Source: CAISIP01 sp965278985 (lineage in GTDB: Bacteria > Pseudomonadota > Gammaproteobacteria > Burkholderiales > Burkholderiaceae_C). Taken from it: 64,000 nucleotides of DNA. Made by a program: the position numbers and the translations under genes. The notes under the pieces were generated by a model. The model ran no database searches. It saw only the letters and a program-made list of their open reading frames with translations, and was not told the origin of the DNA. Below, in pieces: positions 18,201 to 25,771 of this stretch. Position 1 is the stretch's first letter. Each line of letters begins with the position of its first letter. The stretch lies in contig OZ257131.1 of assembly GCA_965278985.1 (NCBI GenBank), positions 4,154,001-4,218,000 on the forward strand, given 5' to 3'.

Positions 18201-19172
18201 CACATTGATCAGCGGCACGGCGATGCGGCTGCCCGTGCCCGGCCCGCGGTTCGACTGCTTGATGTCGGGCCGGCCCGGCTCGTCCAGTCGCTGCAGCGCG
18301 CCCGTGACGTTGGGCAGCCCCACTTCGGGGAACTGCGAGTTGATGACGCGCCCGCCGCGCTCGAAGACGCGGAACACGTCGGCCGGGGGCACCGTCTCCC
18401 AGGCGGGCAGCGGCAGCAGTTCGGGGAGGATGCCCTTGTCCGTCATCATCGGCGTGACAGCCACGGGGTTCTTGATCTGCGCAGGCTCACTCTTGGCGGT
18501 ATAGGACTCGCCCAGGATGTAGCGCTTGAAGGGAATGATGCCGTTGTTGTACGAGGCGCCGCCCCACAACATCGCGCTCGTGGCCATCAGGCTGCGCTCC
18601 ACCGCCTGCACGGTCGGCAGGTGGCAGGCGCCACAGGCCTCGCGCGCCACGCGCAGGTCCCCGGGGTTGATGAAACGGATGAACTCGGGGCTTTCGCGGT
18701 TGAGTTGGGTGTAGCTGCCGGGCGGGTTGGCGGAGGACGGGTAGTTCCAGCGAAGCGGGTCGCGCGGCATCACATGGGCCTGGCCCATGGCGGTGTCGAA
18801 GGCCTTGTCGCCGCGCTCGGCAGCCTCGGGCTTGCGCACCATGGGGTTGCCGCCATGGCAGTCGCTGCAACCCAGCACCACGCCGGGGTTGGCGTGCATG
18901 GTGCGGTGGTCGGGGACGGCGTCCTTGTTGCCGGCCGTGTTGTCGCCGTAGCGGTGGCAGCTCTCGCAACCGCCGGATTTGGCGAGGGCCTGGTCGTGGG
19001 TCTGGCGCGCCGGGGCGGGCGGGGCCATCAGGCTCACTGCGTTGGATGCGGGCTGCGGACGGGCATCGGACCAGGCCGTCTGCTGCCAGAGCAGCGCCGC
19101 ACCGGCCAGCAGCACGAGCAGGGCCAGCATGCGCAGCATGCGCGCCAGGAGGGAGGATGAGGGCTGCGTCAT
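15201..19172 (-). CDS. Decahaem c-type cytochrome with C-terminal LVIVD beta-propeller
   Basis: 1323 residues. A single N-terminal hydrophobic segment (about 13-29) acts as signal peptide or anchor. Ten CXXCH motifs lie between residue 69 and about 811 (CESCH, CSDCH, CGACH, CTACH, CMVCH, CVDCH, CKDCH, CHSCH, CAGCH, CSDCH). From about residue 870 to 1250 come repeated blade sequences such as LRVYDVASI, LIVVNVDTL, LVVVDVDD, LEVLDVTS, LVVVDVQRP and LKVLQLTAP, the LVIVD-type beta-propeller pattern known from cell-surface proteins. This joins electron transfer with a surface or interaction module. It sits directly after the beta-barrel gene in the operon, which is where a conduit cytochrome would be expected. 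Confidence 0.88.
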   Translation of the reverse strand: MTQPSSSLLARMLRMLALLVLLAGAALLWQQTAWSDARPQPASNAVSLMAPPAPARQTHDQALAKSGGCESCHRYGDNTAGNKDAVPDHRTMHANPGVVLGCSDCHGGNPMVRKPEAAERGDKAFDTAMGQAHVMPRDPLRWNYPSSANPPGSYTQLNRESPEFIRFINPGDLRVAREACGACHLPTVQAVERSLMATSAMLWGGASYNNGIIPFKRYILGESYTAKSEPAQIKNPVAVTPMMTDKGILPELLPLPAWETVPPADVFRVFERGGRVINSQFPEVGLPNVTGALQRLDEPGRPDIKQSNRGPGTGSRIAVPLINVTKTRLNDPHLWFLGTNEQPGDYRSSGCTACHTPYANDRDPEHSGPYAVFGHEGKTATSDISIPKGDPGHPISHQFTRAIPSSQCMVCHMHQPNIFVNSFYGTTMWDYEADAPFMWPKQQKYPTADEARRILDRNPEEAATRGLWGDPEFSKKVSELNPQLKDTQFADYHGHGWNFRAIFKRDRKGTLVDKDNHAVADDDPQKFKKAVHLASVHMDVGMQCVDCHFAQDAHGNGHIYGEVAAAIEVDCKDCHGTAKKYPSLFTSGPAAKPGGMDMQLLRTQDGRKRFEWREGKLFQRSAVDPKLEWEMSLVKDSVTPGNPRYNEKAARAKLMRAGEAGQNGQWGLIPGAADGKGDGKGYAHDDDSMSCHSCHLSWTTSCAGCHLPIQANAKTERKHYEGGETRNYATYNPQVVREDMFQLGRSGPVKGAKITPVRSSSALVLSSTNANRERIYIQQPPIAASGFSSQAFAPHYPHTERKTETKTCSDCHVNRDNDNNAIMAQLLLQGTNFVNFVGFNAWVGAERHIQAVQVTEWDEPQAVIGSYLQRYAYPDWYSNHQQAGKQLQTTFDHATRGAAQCLQLRGEYLFVAEGAGGLRVYDVASIANKGVSQRIISAPFSPLGQDTRVRSTDASCVALPTNQPIAPQRNTGDLMRVTNQEQAFHPIYHYAFVSDRKEGLIVVNVDTLADGEPRNNFLQRAATWNGEGAQRGVLDGARHITVGGHYLYISTPRALVVVDVDDPLKPRWVASVPLQDARASALQFRYLWVTTARGLEVLDVTSPRQPVHVPSATVVLADARKVYVARTYAYVAAGAEGLVVVDVQRPTQPRIQQRVQQGDTPQTTLSDTQDVVVGSTNASLFAYVADGVNGLKVLQLTAPDTQPKFYGFSPEPRPQVIAWRGTSSPALALSKGLDRDRAVDETGGQIAVFGRIGARPFNEAEMRRMYQRADGTVWTVTDTPGTSYADVGTPAPWRAASGANAAEPARTAPVMHTPLVPTSGGRR

Positions 19173-19179
19173 CGGCGGC

Positions 19180-20979
19180 TCAGAAGGTCAGCAGCAGGTT
19201 GGCGAGGAAGGAATACGGCCGCTTCTTTGTCGCGAACAGCTGCTCGTAGCCGGTGCCCGGTTCCAGCCAGGCGATGGAGGTGTTGAAGACCACGTTCTGG
19301 CTCATGAACGGCCGGTACTGCAGCGCCACCGAGATGTCGGTGCCGATGGAGCGCGAGATGTTGCGCTGGTTGCGCAGGTAGCGCAGCACGGCCGTGTTGC
19401 CGAATGACAACCACGACACGTTGCCGATCAACCGCAGCTGTGGCGTGAGGTCCGCATCCGCGCCCACGCCCAGCAACACCAGCCCGGGGTTCACGAAGTT
19501 CGATTGCCCCTGGTCCTTGGAGGAGCGCAGGCTGGGCAACACGCCGTTGCGCCCCGACAGCGCGACCCCGCCCCCGCCGATCAGCGGGATGCCCTGGCGG
19601 ATCCAGTAGCTGGTGTCGGCGCCCGCGATCTGCGGGTTCTCGAAGATCGCATCGAAGCCCGTGCTGCGGCCATCGAAGGGGTCGCGGTCGGCGCTGGACA
19701 CCAGGCCCGTGGCGCGCACGCGCAGCCAGTCGAAGTCCCGCGACAGCTCGGCCGCGGCGAAGCCGGCCTGGATGCGCTGGCTGCGCTGCGCTATTGCGTC
19801 GTAGTCCGCGCGGCCCAAAGCGAGGTACGCGGAAGACGTCAGGTTCCACGGGCCGAAGTGGCCATCGCCGTTCAGGCCCAGGTAGGCCACGTCATAGTCA
19901 TGCGGCCGCACATCCCCCACCACGGCCGGCCGCACCTGGAAGCCGTTGCGGTCGTAGTAAGCGTTGCTGCGGCCTTCGCGGTTGCGGTTGTAGAGGATGG
20001 TGGCCTGCGTGGTGTGGCCCACCATCGGCCAGTCCTGCCGGTAGGCATTGGCCACGAAGGTGTCGTCGTTGCGCCAGCGCCGGAAGATGTCGTTGAGGCC
20101 GGAGTTCGTGTCCTTCTCCAGCCGGCGGAACCAACCCAGGTTGTACTGCCACAGGTTGTCGTCGCGGTTGCCGAAGAGGCGAACGCCGAAGGGCAGGTCG
20201 TTGAAGACGAAGCCGCGGAAGTCGGAGGTGAAGGGCTGGATGCCCACCCGCACGGAATCGAAGTCGTACTTCGGCGAGACGTTGCGCAGGTGCACGTCCA
20301 CGAAGGCTTCCTGCACGCCGAAATGCTGGTCGGTGCGGTCGGTGCCGCTGCGCGGGTCGATGCGCAGCACGCGCGGGCTGTCCGTGCGTGCATGGTTGAG
20401 GTTGAAAGCGCCCGTGAACTTGAACTCGTAGTCCGGCGGCTTGAAGGTGGTGTTGCCCTTGATCAGCGAGGCGCTGAGGATGAAGGTCTGCGCGAACACC
20501 AGCTGGCCGTCACGGCCGAAGATGTCATTGGCGCCGGGGCCCTGGCTGGACTGGGCGCCCACGGGAATGGGCACGCGGCGCGACTCCACCAAGGTGTCCG
20601 ACACCGCGCCGAGGTTCAGGAACCAGTCCGGCCCCCAGTGCGCCAGCGGCTGGTAAGGCCGGTCGCCCTTGAACGTGTTGGGGTTGTAGGGGTCCCACCA
20701 GCGCTCCTTCAAGCCCAGGCCCTCGACGATGCGCCAGCGGTCGGGCACGGCGATGCTGTCGCGCGGGTCGTAGCGCGTGGGGGGCGGCACCTGGCTGGGG
20801 TCGATGGGGGCCAGCGGGTAAGTGAGCGGCTCGGTCTGGGGGCGGCGCAGGTCCACGGCCTCGTCGGGCGGCGGGCGCACCTCGTAGGTGGTCTGCGCCA
20901 CGGCGCAGGGGGCGGCACAGACCACGCCCAGCACACCCGCAGCGACGCGCCACCTGGCCGAGGCTACAGGCCCGCGCAT
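19180..20979 (-). CDS. Outer-membrane beta-barrel protein of the cytochrome operon
   Basis: 599 residues. Signal peptide with cleavage after CAVAQ near residue 29, a proline-rich segment to about residue 90, then many short alternating strands rich in Trp, Tyr, Asn and Arg (LWQYNLGWFRRLEK, SNAYYDRNGFQVRP, LTSSAYLALGRADYD). The chain ends in LANLLLTF; a terminal Phe on a strand is typical for barrels inserted by the Bam machinery. It has no CXXCH. It could be the pore that holds a periplasmic and an outer cytochrome, as MtrB does, but no MtrB-specific motif was recognised. Start ATG 20979 overlaps the preceding gene by 16 bases. Confidence 0.75.
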   Translation of the reverse strand: MRGPVASARWRVAAGVLGVVCAAPCAVAQTTYEVRPPPDEAVDLRRPQTEPLTYPLAPIDPSQVPPPTRYDPRDSIAVPDRWRIVEGLGLKERWWDPYNPNTFKGDRPYQPLAHWGPDWFLNLGAVSDTLVESRRVPIPVGAQSSQGPGANDIFGRDGQLVFAQTFILSASLIKGNTTFKPPDYEFKFTGAFNLNHARTDSPRVLRIDPRSGTDRTDQHFGVQEAFVDVHLRNVSPKYDFDSVRVGIQPFTSDFRGFVFNDLPFGVRLFGNRDDNLWQYNLGWFRRLEKDTNSGLNDIFRRWRNDDTFVANAYRQDWPMVGHTTQATILYNRNREGRSNAYYDRNGFQVRPAVVGDVRPHDYDVAYLGLNGDGHFGPWNLTSSAYLALGRADYDAIAQRSQRIQAGFAAAELSRDFDWLRVRATGLVSSADRDPFDGRSTGFDAIFENPQIAGADTSYWIRQGIPLIGGGGVALSGRNGVLPSLRSSKDQGQSNFVNPGLVLLGVGADADLTPQLRLIGNVSWLSFGNTAVLRYLRNQRNISRSIGTDISVALQYRPFMSQNVVFNTSIAWLEPGTGYEQLFATKKRPYSFLANLLLTF

Positions 20980-22898
20980 ACGTTCTGCTCGCTGCTGTCG
21001 TTGAACGGCGCCTGCGGGCACTGCACGTAGCGCAGGCGGCCACCCGTGGTCTCGCGCTGGTCGATGCGCAGGGCCTGCGGCGCCGGACCCACGCCCGTGC
21101 CCAGCAGCCGGCCGGCCTGCGCCAGCCCCAGCAGCGCGATCATGTCGTCCTGGTCGATGCCGTCGCCCGACACACCCACCGCGCCCACCAGCGTGGTCAC
21201 ACCACCTGCCGTGCGGTAGACGGGCGTGCCACCGGCGAAGATCTGCAGGCCATTGGCCAGCTTCGGCAAGCCGGTGCAGCCGGTGGCGGTGCTGCCCAGG
21301 GCCGCGGCCACGATGGCATCGTGCGCCAGGTCCAGCTGCAGGCCCGTGCTGAAGGGGCTCCACTGCGCGAAGGGCTTGGACAGCGGGCCGTTGGGGGCAG
21401 TGCGAATGCCGTCCGGGAAATAGGGCCGCGCCAGGTTGCCGATCGCGCGTGTGCTGAAGGCCAGGCCGTCGGACAGCGACGCGGGGTCCTTCATCGCGGT
21501 GCGCATCGCCCCTACATAGGCGGCGATAGACGAGGTGGCCGGCGGAGCCAGGTAGTTCGCATCGGGCAGGGCCAGCAGCTCGGAGGCGGCTGAGGGGTTG
21601 GAGAAGAAGGCCGCGCTGCGCGCCTTCTGCAGCGCCACGTCGGCCCCGAACACCGGCGCGTCGGCCGTGCGCACCAGGCCCAGCACCACGCCATTGCTGT
21701 CCACCACGGTGATGGTCACCTGCGCGGCCTGGCCCGAAGGGCTGCGGATCTGCGCACGCGCGCGGTTCGCCACCGACAGCGCAGAGCGCAGCACCTGTTG
21801 CACCTCGGCCGCGCCGAGTGCCGCCGGATCGGTGCCGGCGCGCAATGGAAAACGGTTGGTGTCGGTAGCATCCACCAGGAGCCAGCCACCCAGGTCGGCG
21901 AAGGCGCCACTGTCGCGGCGGATCCCCGAGGCCGGCTCGCCGAAGGCCGCGCCTGCGCGCAACGCACCACCGAAATACCCCGCCACCGGCACCACGGCCC
22001 CGGGCAGGCCGGACAGTGTGGCGGTGGGCACGGCCGCCACATCGGGCGCGGCGTCGGTGAAGCGCAGCGAGCGGCCATCGGCCGTGATGCGGTTGGCGCG
22101 CACCTCCGCCGGTGCGGTGAAGCCGGCGCTGCCGGCCACGGCGAGGATCTCGTCCACGTCGGCATCGGTGTCGGTCACCACCAGGTCCAGGCCGTAGACG
22201 CCGTCGGCCATGACGCCGATGCCGCCCACCACGCGGCCGTTCTTGTAGAGCGGCAATCCTCCGGCATCGGCCGCCAGGCCCAGCGGCGAGCGCTTCGGCC
22301 CCGCCAAGCCGTCGGCCTCGCGCAGCACCAGGTCCGAACACGAGAGCTGCGAGAACTGCACACCGAACAGCGGGCCGCCGGTCTGGTTCAGCTCGCCGGG
22401 GTTGAAGAACTGCTGCACGATCTGGCTGGCCGTGCGGGTGGTGAAGGCGTTACCCGCGCTGGACAGGTAGGCGCCCGTAATGGCTTTGCTGATCGCCGCG
22501 AAGGCCGAGGGCAACACGTCCACGCCCTCCAGGCCGCCCTGCACGCCGCGACTGCCGTCGATGCGGAAGGTGGCTGCGGCGCCGGTCATGGCGTAGACGC
22601 CCAGCACATTGCCCACGCGGTCCGTCACGGCGATGGTCGCACGCTGGCCGCGCGCCTGGGCGGCCAGCACGGTCTGCGCGAGCACGCGCTCCACGTCCTG
22701 TGCGCTCAGGCGGTCCTGGGCGCAGGCGGTGCCGCAGTCCACGGGGGTGCTGCCACCGCCCGCACCACCCGAGCCACCCGAGCCGGACCCGCTGTCGCCG
22801 CCGCCCCCGCCACACGCGGCCAGCCCCAGCACCAGCGTCGCCACTGCGCTACCCGACCACCACCGCTGCTTTCTCTGTACGACTCCGGCGCGTTGCAT
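20964..22898 (-). CDS. Lipoprotein with DUF336 (GlcG/HbpS-like) domains
   Basis: 644 residues. Lipobox LAAC near residue 29 followed by a Gly/Ser-rich spacer, so an exported lipoprotein. Two segments share the pattern of the HbpS/GlcG family: LSAQDVERVLAQTVLAAQ with ATIAVTDRVGNVLGVYAM near residue 70-115, and LGAAEVQQVLRSALSVANRA with VTITVVDSNGVVLGLVRTAD near residue 370-420, each followed by AxxKAxxAxxF-like helices. Some family members bind haem or act as redox sensors; the function of exported ones is unknown. No CXXCH haem motif. Its ATG overlaps the stop of the FHA-cytochrome gene in TGATG, which ties it firmly to the operon. A GTG at 22901 is an alternative start. Confidence 0.8.
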   Translation of the reverse strand: MQRAGVVQRKQRWWSGSAVATLVLGLAACGGGGGDSGSGSGGSGGAGGGSTPVDCGTACAQDRLSAQDVERVLAQTVLAAQARGQRATIAVTDRVGNVLGVYAMTGAAATFRIDGSRGVQGGLEGVDVLPSAFAAISKAITGAYLSSAGNAFTTRTASQIVQQFFNPGELNQTGGPLFGVQFSQLSCSDLVLREADGLAGPKRSPLGLAADAGGLPLYKNGRVVGGIGVMADGVYGLDLVVTDTDADVDEILAVAGSAGFTAPAEVRANRITADGRSLRFTDAAPDVAAVPTATLSGLPGAVVPVAGYFGGALRAGAAFGEPASGIRRDSGAFADLGGWLLVDATDTNRFPLRAGTDPAALGAAEVQQVLRSALSVANRARAQIRSPSGQAAQVTITVVDSNGVVLGLVRTADAPVFGADVALQKARSAAFFSNPSAASELLALPDANYLAPPATSSIAAYVGAMRTAMKDPASLSDGLAFSTRAIGNLARPYFPDGIRTAPNGPLSKPFAQWSPFSTGLQLDLAHDAIVAAALGSTATGCTGLPKLANGLQIFAGGTPVYRTAGGVTTLVGAVGVSGDGIDQDDMIALLGLAQAGRLLGTGVGPAPQALRIDQRETTGGRLRYVQCPQAPFNDSSEQNVCAGL

Positions 22899-24694
22899 CA
22901 CTGCTTCTCCGACACGACCACCGGCTTGCGGAAGATCGGGTTCTCTGGCTTGTTGGTATGGAAGGTGTGGCAGCTGTCGCAGCGGCTCACCACCTTGTCT
23001 TCGTCACGCTTGGTGCCTGCATGGCATGTCTGGCAGGTCTCCAGCGGCGGAATCAGCACCTGCGACGACTGCTTCGAGGTCTCGGCCTGGTGGCAGCTCG
23101 CGCAGTCGGCGTTCTTGTGCTGCGCATGCGAGAAACGCGATTGCGGCAGCCAATGCTCCGTCATCACCACCGGCAGGACGCGCCAGGGCACCTCGGCCTT
23201 CGCGCCGGGGCCGCTGCCCGGCCCGTCCTTGCGCACCTCGTGGCAGGTGAGGCACACGCCGTTGGGCAGCTCGAACATCGCCGCGAGCGTGCTGCGGCTG
23301 CGGTCCTGCACGAAGCGGCCTGCGGGCAATACGGCCGTGGCCGCTGGATCGGCACCGGGCCGCTGCAATAGCGAGTTGACCGTGACCACGCGCGACGGCA
23401 CACGGTCCACGGCCAGGCTGGCAAAGATCTCGCGCACGGCCGTGGCCACCACCGCGGGCTCGCCGTGCGGCACCTGGCGCTCGGGCGCCTGCGGGTCCAC
23501 CGAGAGCCGGTGGCAGCCCTGGCAGTCGCGCGCCATGCGGATGGGCTCGTAGCGTGTGCCGGAGGGGTCCAGCCGGTGGCAGTCGGCACAACCCATGACC
23601 ACGCGGCCCTTGGTGTCGGCCGGCCCCTGCGGGCTCTGGATACCTTCCAGCGACAGGTGCTTGTCGTGCGGGAACTTGAGGCCTGTCTCGTTGCGCATCT
23701 GCGACGTCTGCGCGATGCGCTGCACCTCGCCGGCACCCGCACCGGTGCGCACCGACAGGCGGAAGGGTGGATGGTCCCGCGCGAAGTCCGACACGTTGGC
23801 AAGCCGGCTCTGCGGCGCATGCGCCTGCAGGTTGCTGTGGCACTGCTCGCAGCCGATGGCATCGACCATGCGCATGCTTCGCTCGCCCTGGTGCTCCTTG
23901 TGGCAGGTGGCGCAGCGCTGGCCCTCGAAGGCTGCATGCTGCACCACCGGGTCGCGCACATGGTCGCCCACGCGCTTGTGACACGCGGTGCAACTGGTGT
24001 CGGCCACGCGCTCGAAGGGCCGCGCATGGCAGCTGCTGCATTCGGCACCGAAGCCCTGGTGCGCCGAGGCGATGGTGCCGGGGTTCCAGAAGTTGTCCAG
24101 CTGGCCCAGGTGCGTGCCCACGAACACCCGCAGCCCGGCCAGGGCGCCCGTGCCGCCGCCGTGTGCCAGCGCAGCTTCCGAGCGCGGTGCGCCCTGCAGG
24201 TCGTAGGCCCGCCACACCGGGATCAGCGCACAGAACAGCAGCACCGCCAGGCTCAGCACCCAGGCCAGGCGACGGCGCGTGAGCCAGCCCTGCACGATGC
24301 CGTCGGGCGCGATGGGGCGCATGCCCTCGTCCGCCTGCGGGCGCAGCGCGAAGGACAGCGTCAAGCGCGAGGCGGTCGGGTCCGCGCCGTCATCGATCTG
24401 CTCGACGATGAATTCGTAGGGGCCGACGGTGATCTGCTGGCCCACCGCCAGGCGCACCGTGTTTTCCGGCCGGCCATTGAGCTGCACCGGCGCCAGCGCG
24501 TCCATGTACAACGCACCGTCCTCGGCGCGGCGGATGCGCGCATGCTCCATGCGCACACGCGGGTCGGGCAGGTAGATCTTGCTGGCCGCGGCCCGGCCCA
24601 TGGCCAGCGTGTCGCCGGAGACGGCGCGGTCGACCCGCGCCCCGGTCTGGGTGGCGTCCGGGTTGACGTATTCGACGAGCTTGCAGCGGATCAT
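22898..24694 (-). CDS. FHA domain - transmembrane - decahaem cytochrome fusion
   Basis: 598 residues. Residues 25-97 form an FHA domain (GR at 33-34, EHARI at 50-54, NG at 73-74); the usual phospho-binding Ser of SxxH is Arg48 here. A single membrane helix spans about 143-161, so the FHA part should be cytoplasmic and the rest periplasmic. Ten CXXCH motifs follow, at about residues 219, 235, 261, 282, 369, 391, 481, 531, 554 and 572. FHA domains bind phosphothreonine partners, so this protein may link a cytoplasmic signal to a periplasmic electron-transfer chain. It follows the membrane cytochrome gene after an 18-base gap. Confidence 0.9.
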   Translation of the reverse strand: MIRCKLVEYVNPDATQTGARVDRAVSGDTLAMGRAAASKIYLPDPRVRMEHARIRRAEDGALYMDALAPVQLNGRPENTVRLAVGQQITVGPYEFIVEQIDDGADPTASRLTLSFALRPQADEGMRPIAPDGIVQGWLTRRRLAWVLSLAVLLFCALIPVWRAYDLQGAPRSEAALAHGGGTGALAGLRVFVGTHLGQLDNFWNPGTIASAHQGFGAECSSCHARPFERVADTSCTACHKRVGDHVRDPVVQHAAFEGQRCATCHKEHQGERSMRMVDAIGCEQCHSNLQAHAPQSRLANVSDFARDHPPFRLSVRTGAGAGEVQRIAQTSQMRNETGLKFPHDKHLSLEGIQSPQGPADTKGRVVMGCADCHRLDPSGTRYEPIRMARDCQGCHRLSVDPQAPERQVPHGEPAVVATAVREIFASLAVDRVPSRVVTVNSLLQRPGADPAATAVLPAGRFVQDRSRSTLAAMFELPNGVCLTCHEVRKDGPGSGPGAKAEVPWRVLPVVMTEHWLPQSRFSHAQHKNADCASCHQAETSKQSSQVLIPPLETCQTCHAGTKRDEDKVVSRCDSCHTFHTNKPENPIFRKPVVVSEKQ

Positions 24695-24712
24695 CGGGAA
24701 CTGCCCACGCCG

Positions 24713-25567
24713 CTACCAGTAGATGAACACGGACACCACGTGCGCGACCAGCGCGCACAGCAGCGCGATGGACAGCGGCACATGCACCATGAGCCACAGC
24801 CGCATGCGCGCGATGGAGCGGAACTCGCGGCGGATCTTCTTGACGGCGCTGCGGCGTACCAGCATCAGCCCGTACAGCGCGCGGGCGTCGCGCAGCGCCT
24901 CGCCCTGCAAGCCGCGGTTGAGCACCTCCATGCGCTGCACGGCACGCGTGGTGGGGCAGCGGCGCGAATGGCTGCGCAGCATGTGCTGCAGCAGTGTGCC
25001 CTCCAGCCGGGTGCCGTCGGCGGCGTCCTGTACCAGCTGCACATAGGCGTCGGACATGCGCAGCACCAGCCGCCGCGCCTCCTGGTCGCCGGCGTGGATC
25101 TGCATCAGCAGCGTCTCGACGCTGTCCTCGCCCATGTTGCCGGTCATGCTCGCGGGCTCGCCCACGTAGACCAGCACGCCATAGATGCCGCTGAACACCA
25201 CCACCACGAGCAGCAACCAGGCCAGGGAGTGCAGGTTGAAGCCGAGCTCGAAGCCGCTGTGCAGGGTGGCAACCACCACGCTGGCCAGGCCGAAATACAC
25301 ATGCGCCGAGACCCAGCCCTGCAGCGAGGTACGGGAGCGCCGATAGCGGCGCTTGCGGATGCCCAGCCACAACAGCCACAGCACCATCACGGCGGCCACC
25401 GTGCCCAGCGCATAGCCCATCCAGGTGCCGCCATAACCCACGCCGCCGGGCAGGCTGAAATGCTGGACGCGGTACCAGCCATAGGCCACGCCGGCGAGCA
25501 CGCACAGCCATACCGCGAGCTTGAGATAGCGGTATCCCCTGTACTCCAGAAAGCCCTGGTGTTTCAT
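24713..25567 (-). CDS. Membrane b-type cytochrome, first gene of the cytochrome operon
   Basis: 284 residues with about five membrane helices (roughly 17-36, 50-70, 86-106, 115-136, 258-282) and a soluble loop at 140-250. Histidines are paired at H89/H103 and H262/H276, each pair 14 residues apart in one helix (HX13H). That spacing is the classical signature for two stacked b haems held between two helices, as in cytochrome b and ferric reductases. It is therefore a plausible inner-membrane entry point that takes electrons from quinol and passes them to the periplasmic cytochromes encoded downstream. ATG 25567 was preferred over an in-frame GTG at 25609 because the first helix follows it closely. 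Exact family not recognised. Confidence 0.75.
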   Translation of the reverse strand: MKHQGFLEYRGYRYLKLAVWLCVLAGVAYGWYRVQHFSLPGGVGYGGTWMGYALGTVAAVMVLWLLWLGIRKRRYRRSRTSLQGWVSAHVYFGLASVVVATLHSGFELGFNLHSLAWLLLVVVVFSGIYGVLVYVGEPASMTGNMGEDSVETLLMQIHAGDQEARRLVLRMSDAYVQLVQDAADGTRLEGTLLQHMLRSHSRRCPTTRAVQRMEVLNRGLQGEALRDARALYGLMLVRRSAVKKIRREFRSIARMRLWLMVHVPLSIALLCALVAHVVSVFIYW

Positions 25568-25692
25568 CGCCTGCAAGATCCCCCGTGTTGCTCGCCAGTC
25601 CCCAAGCACGACGGGGCCGCAGGTGCTGTGCGTGTGCGCCCTCCTGGGCCTGGCGGGCCGACGGGGCGCCCCCTCCTTGGAAGGGAAAATTC

Positions 25693-25698
25693 ATTGTA
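25693..25698 (-). promoter_or_regulatory. Candidate -10 element for the cytochrome operon
   Basis: Read on the minus strand, TACAAT lies in the only AT-richer patch of the 204-base gap between the Lrp-type gene and the first cytochrome gene, about 126 bases before the ATG at 25567. No convincing -35 box was found at the right distance, so this is a weak call. Confidence 0.25.
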
Positions 25699-25771
25699 TG
25701 GGCCGGATACGATGCGTTACACGCCTTGGCCCAGCCCGCGCGGCAAGTGTGTGGAATTCGATACACGCGGC

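Noticed and set aside
2944..25567. Idea that the FAD/cNMP/iron-sulfur protein belongs to the cytochrome operon
   Set aside because: A GGDEF-EAL gene, a five-gene amino-acid importer operon and a toxin-antitoxin pair lie between them, so any link is functional inference only.
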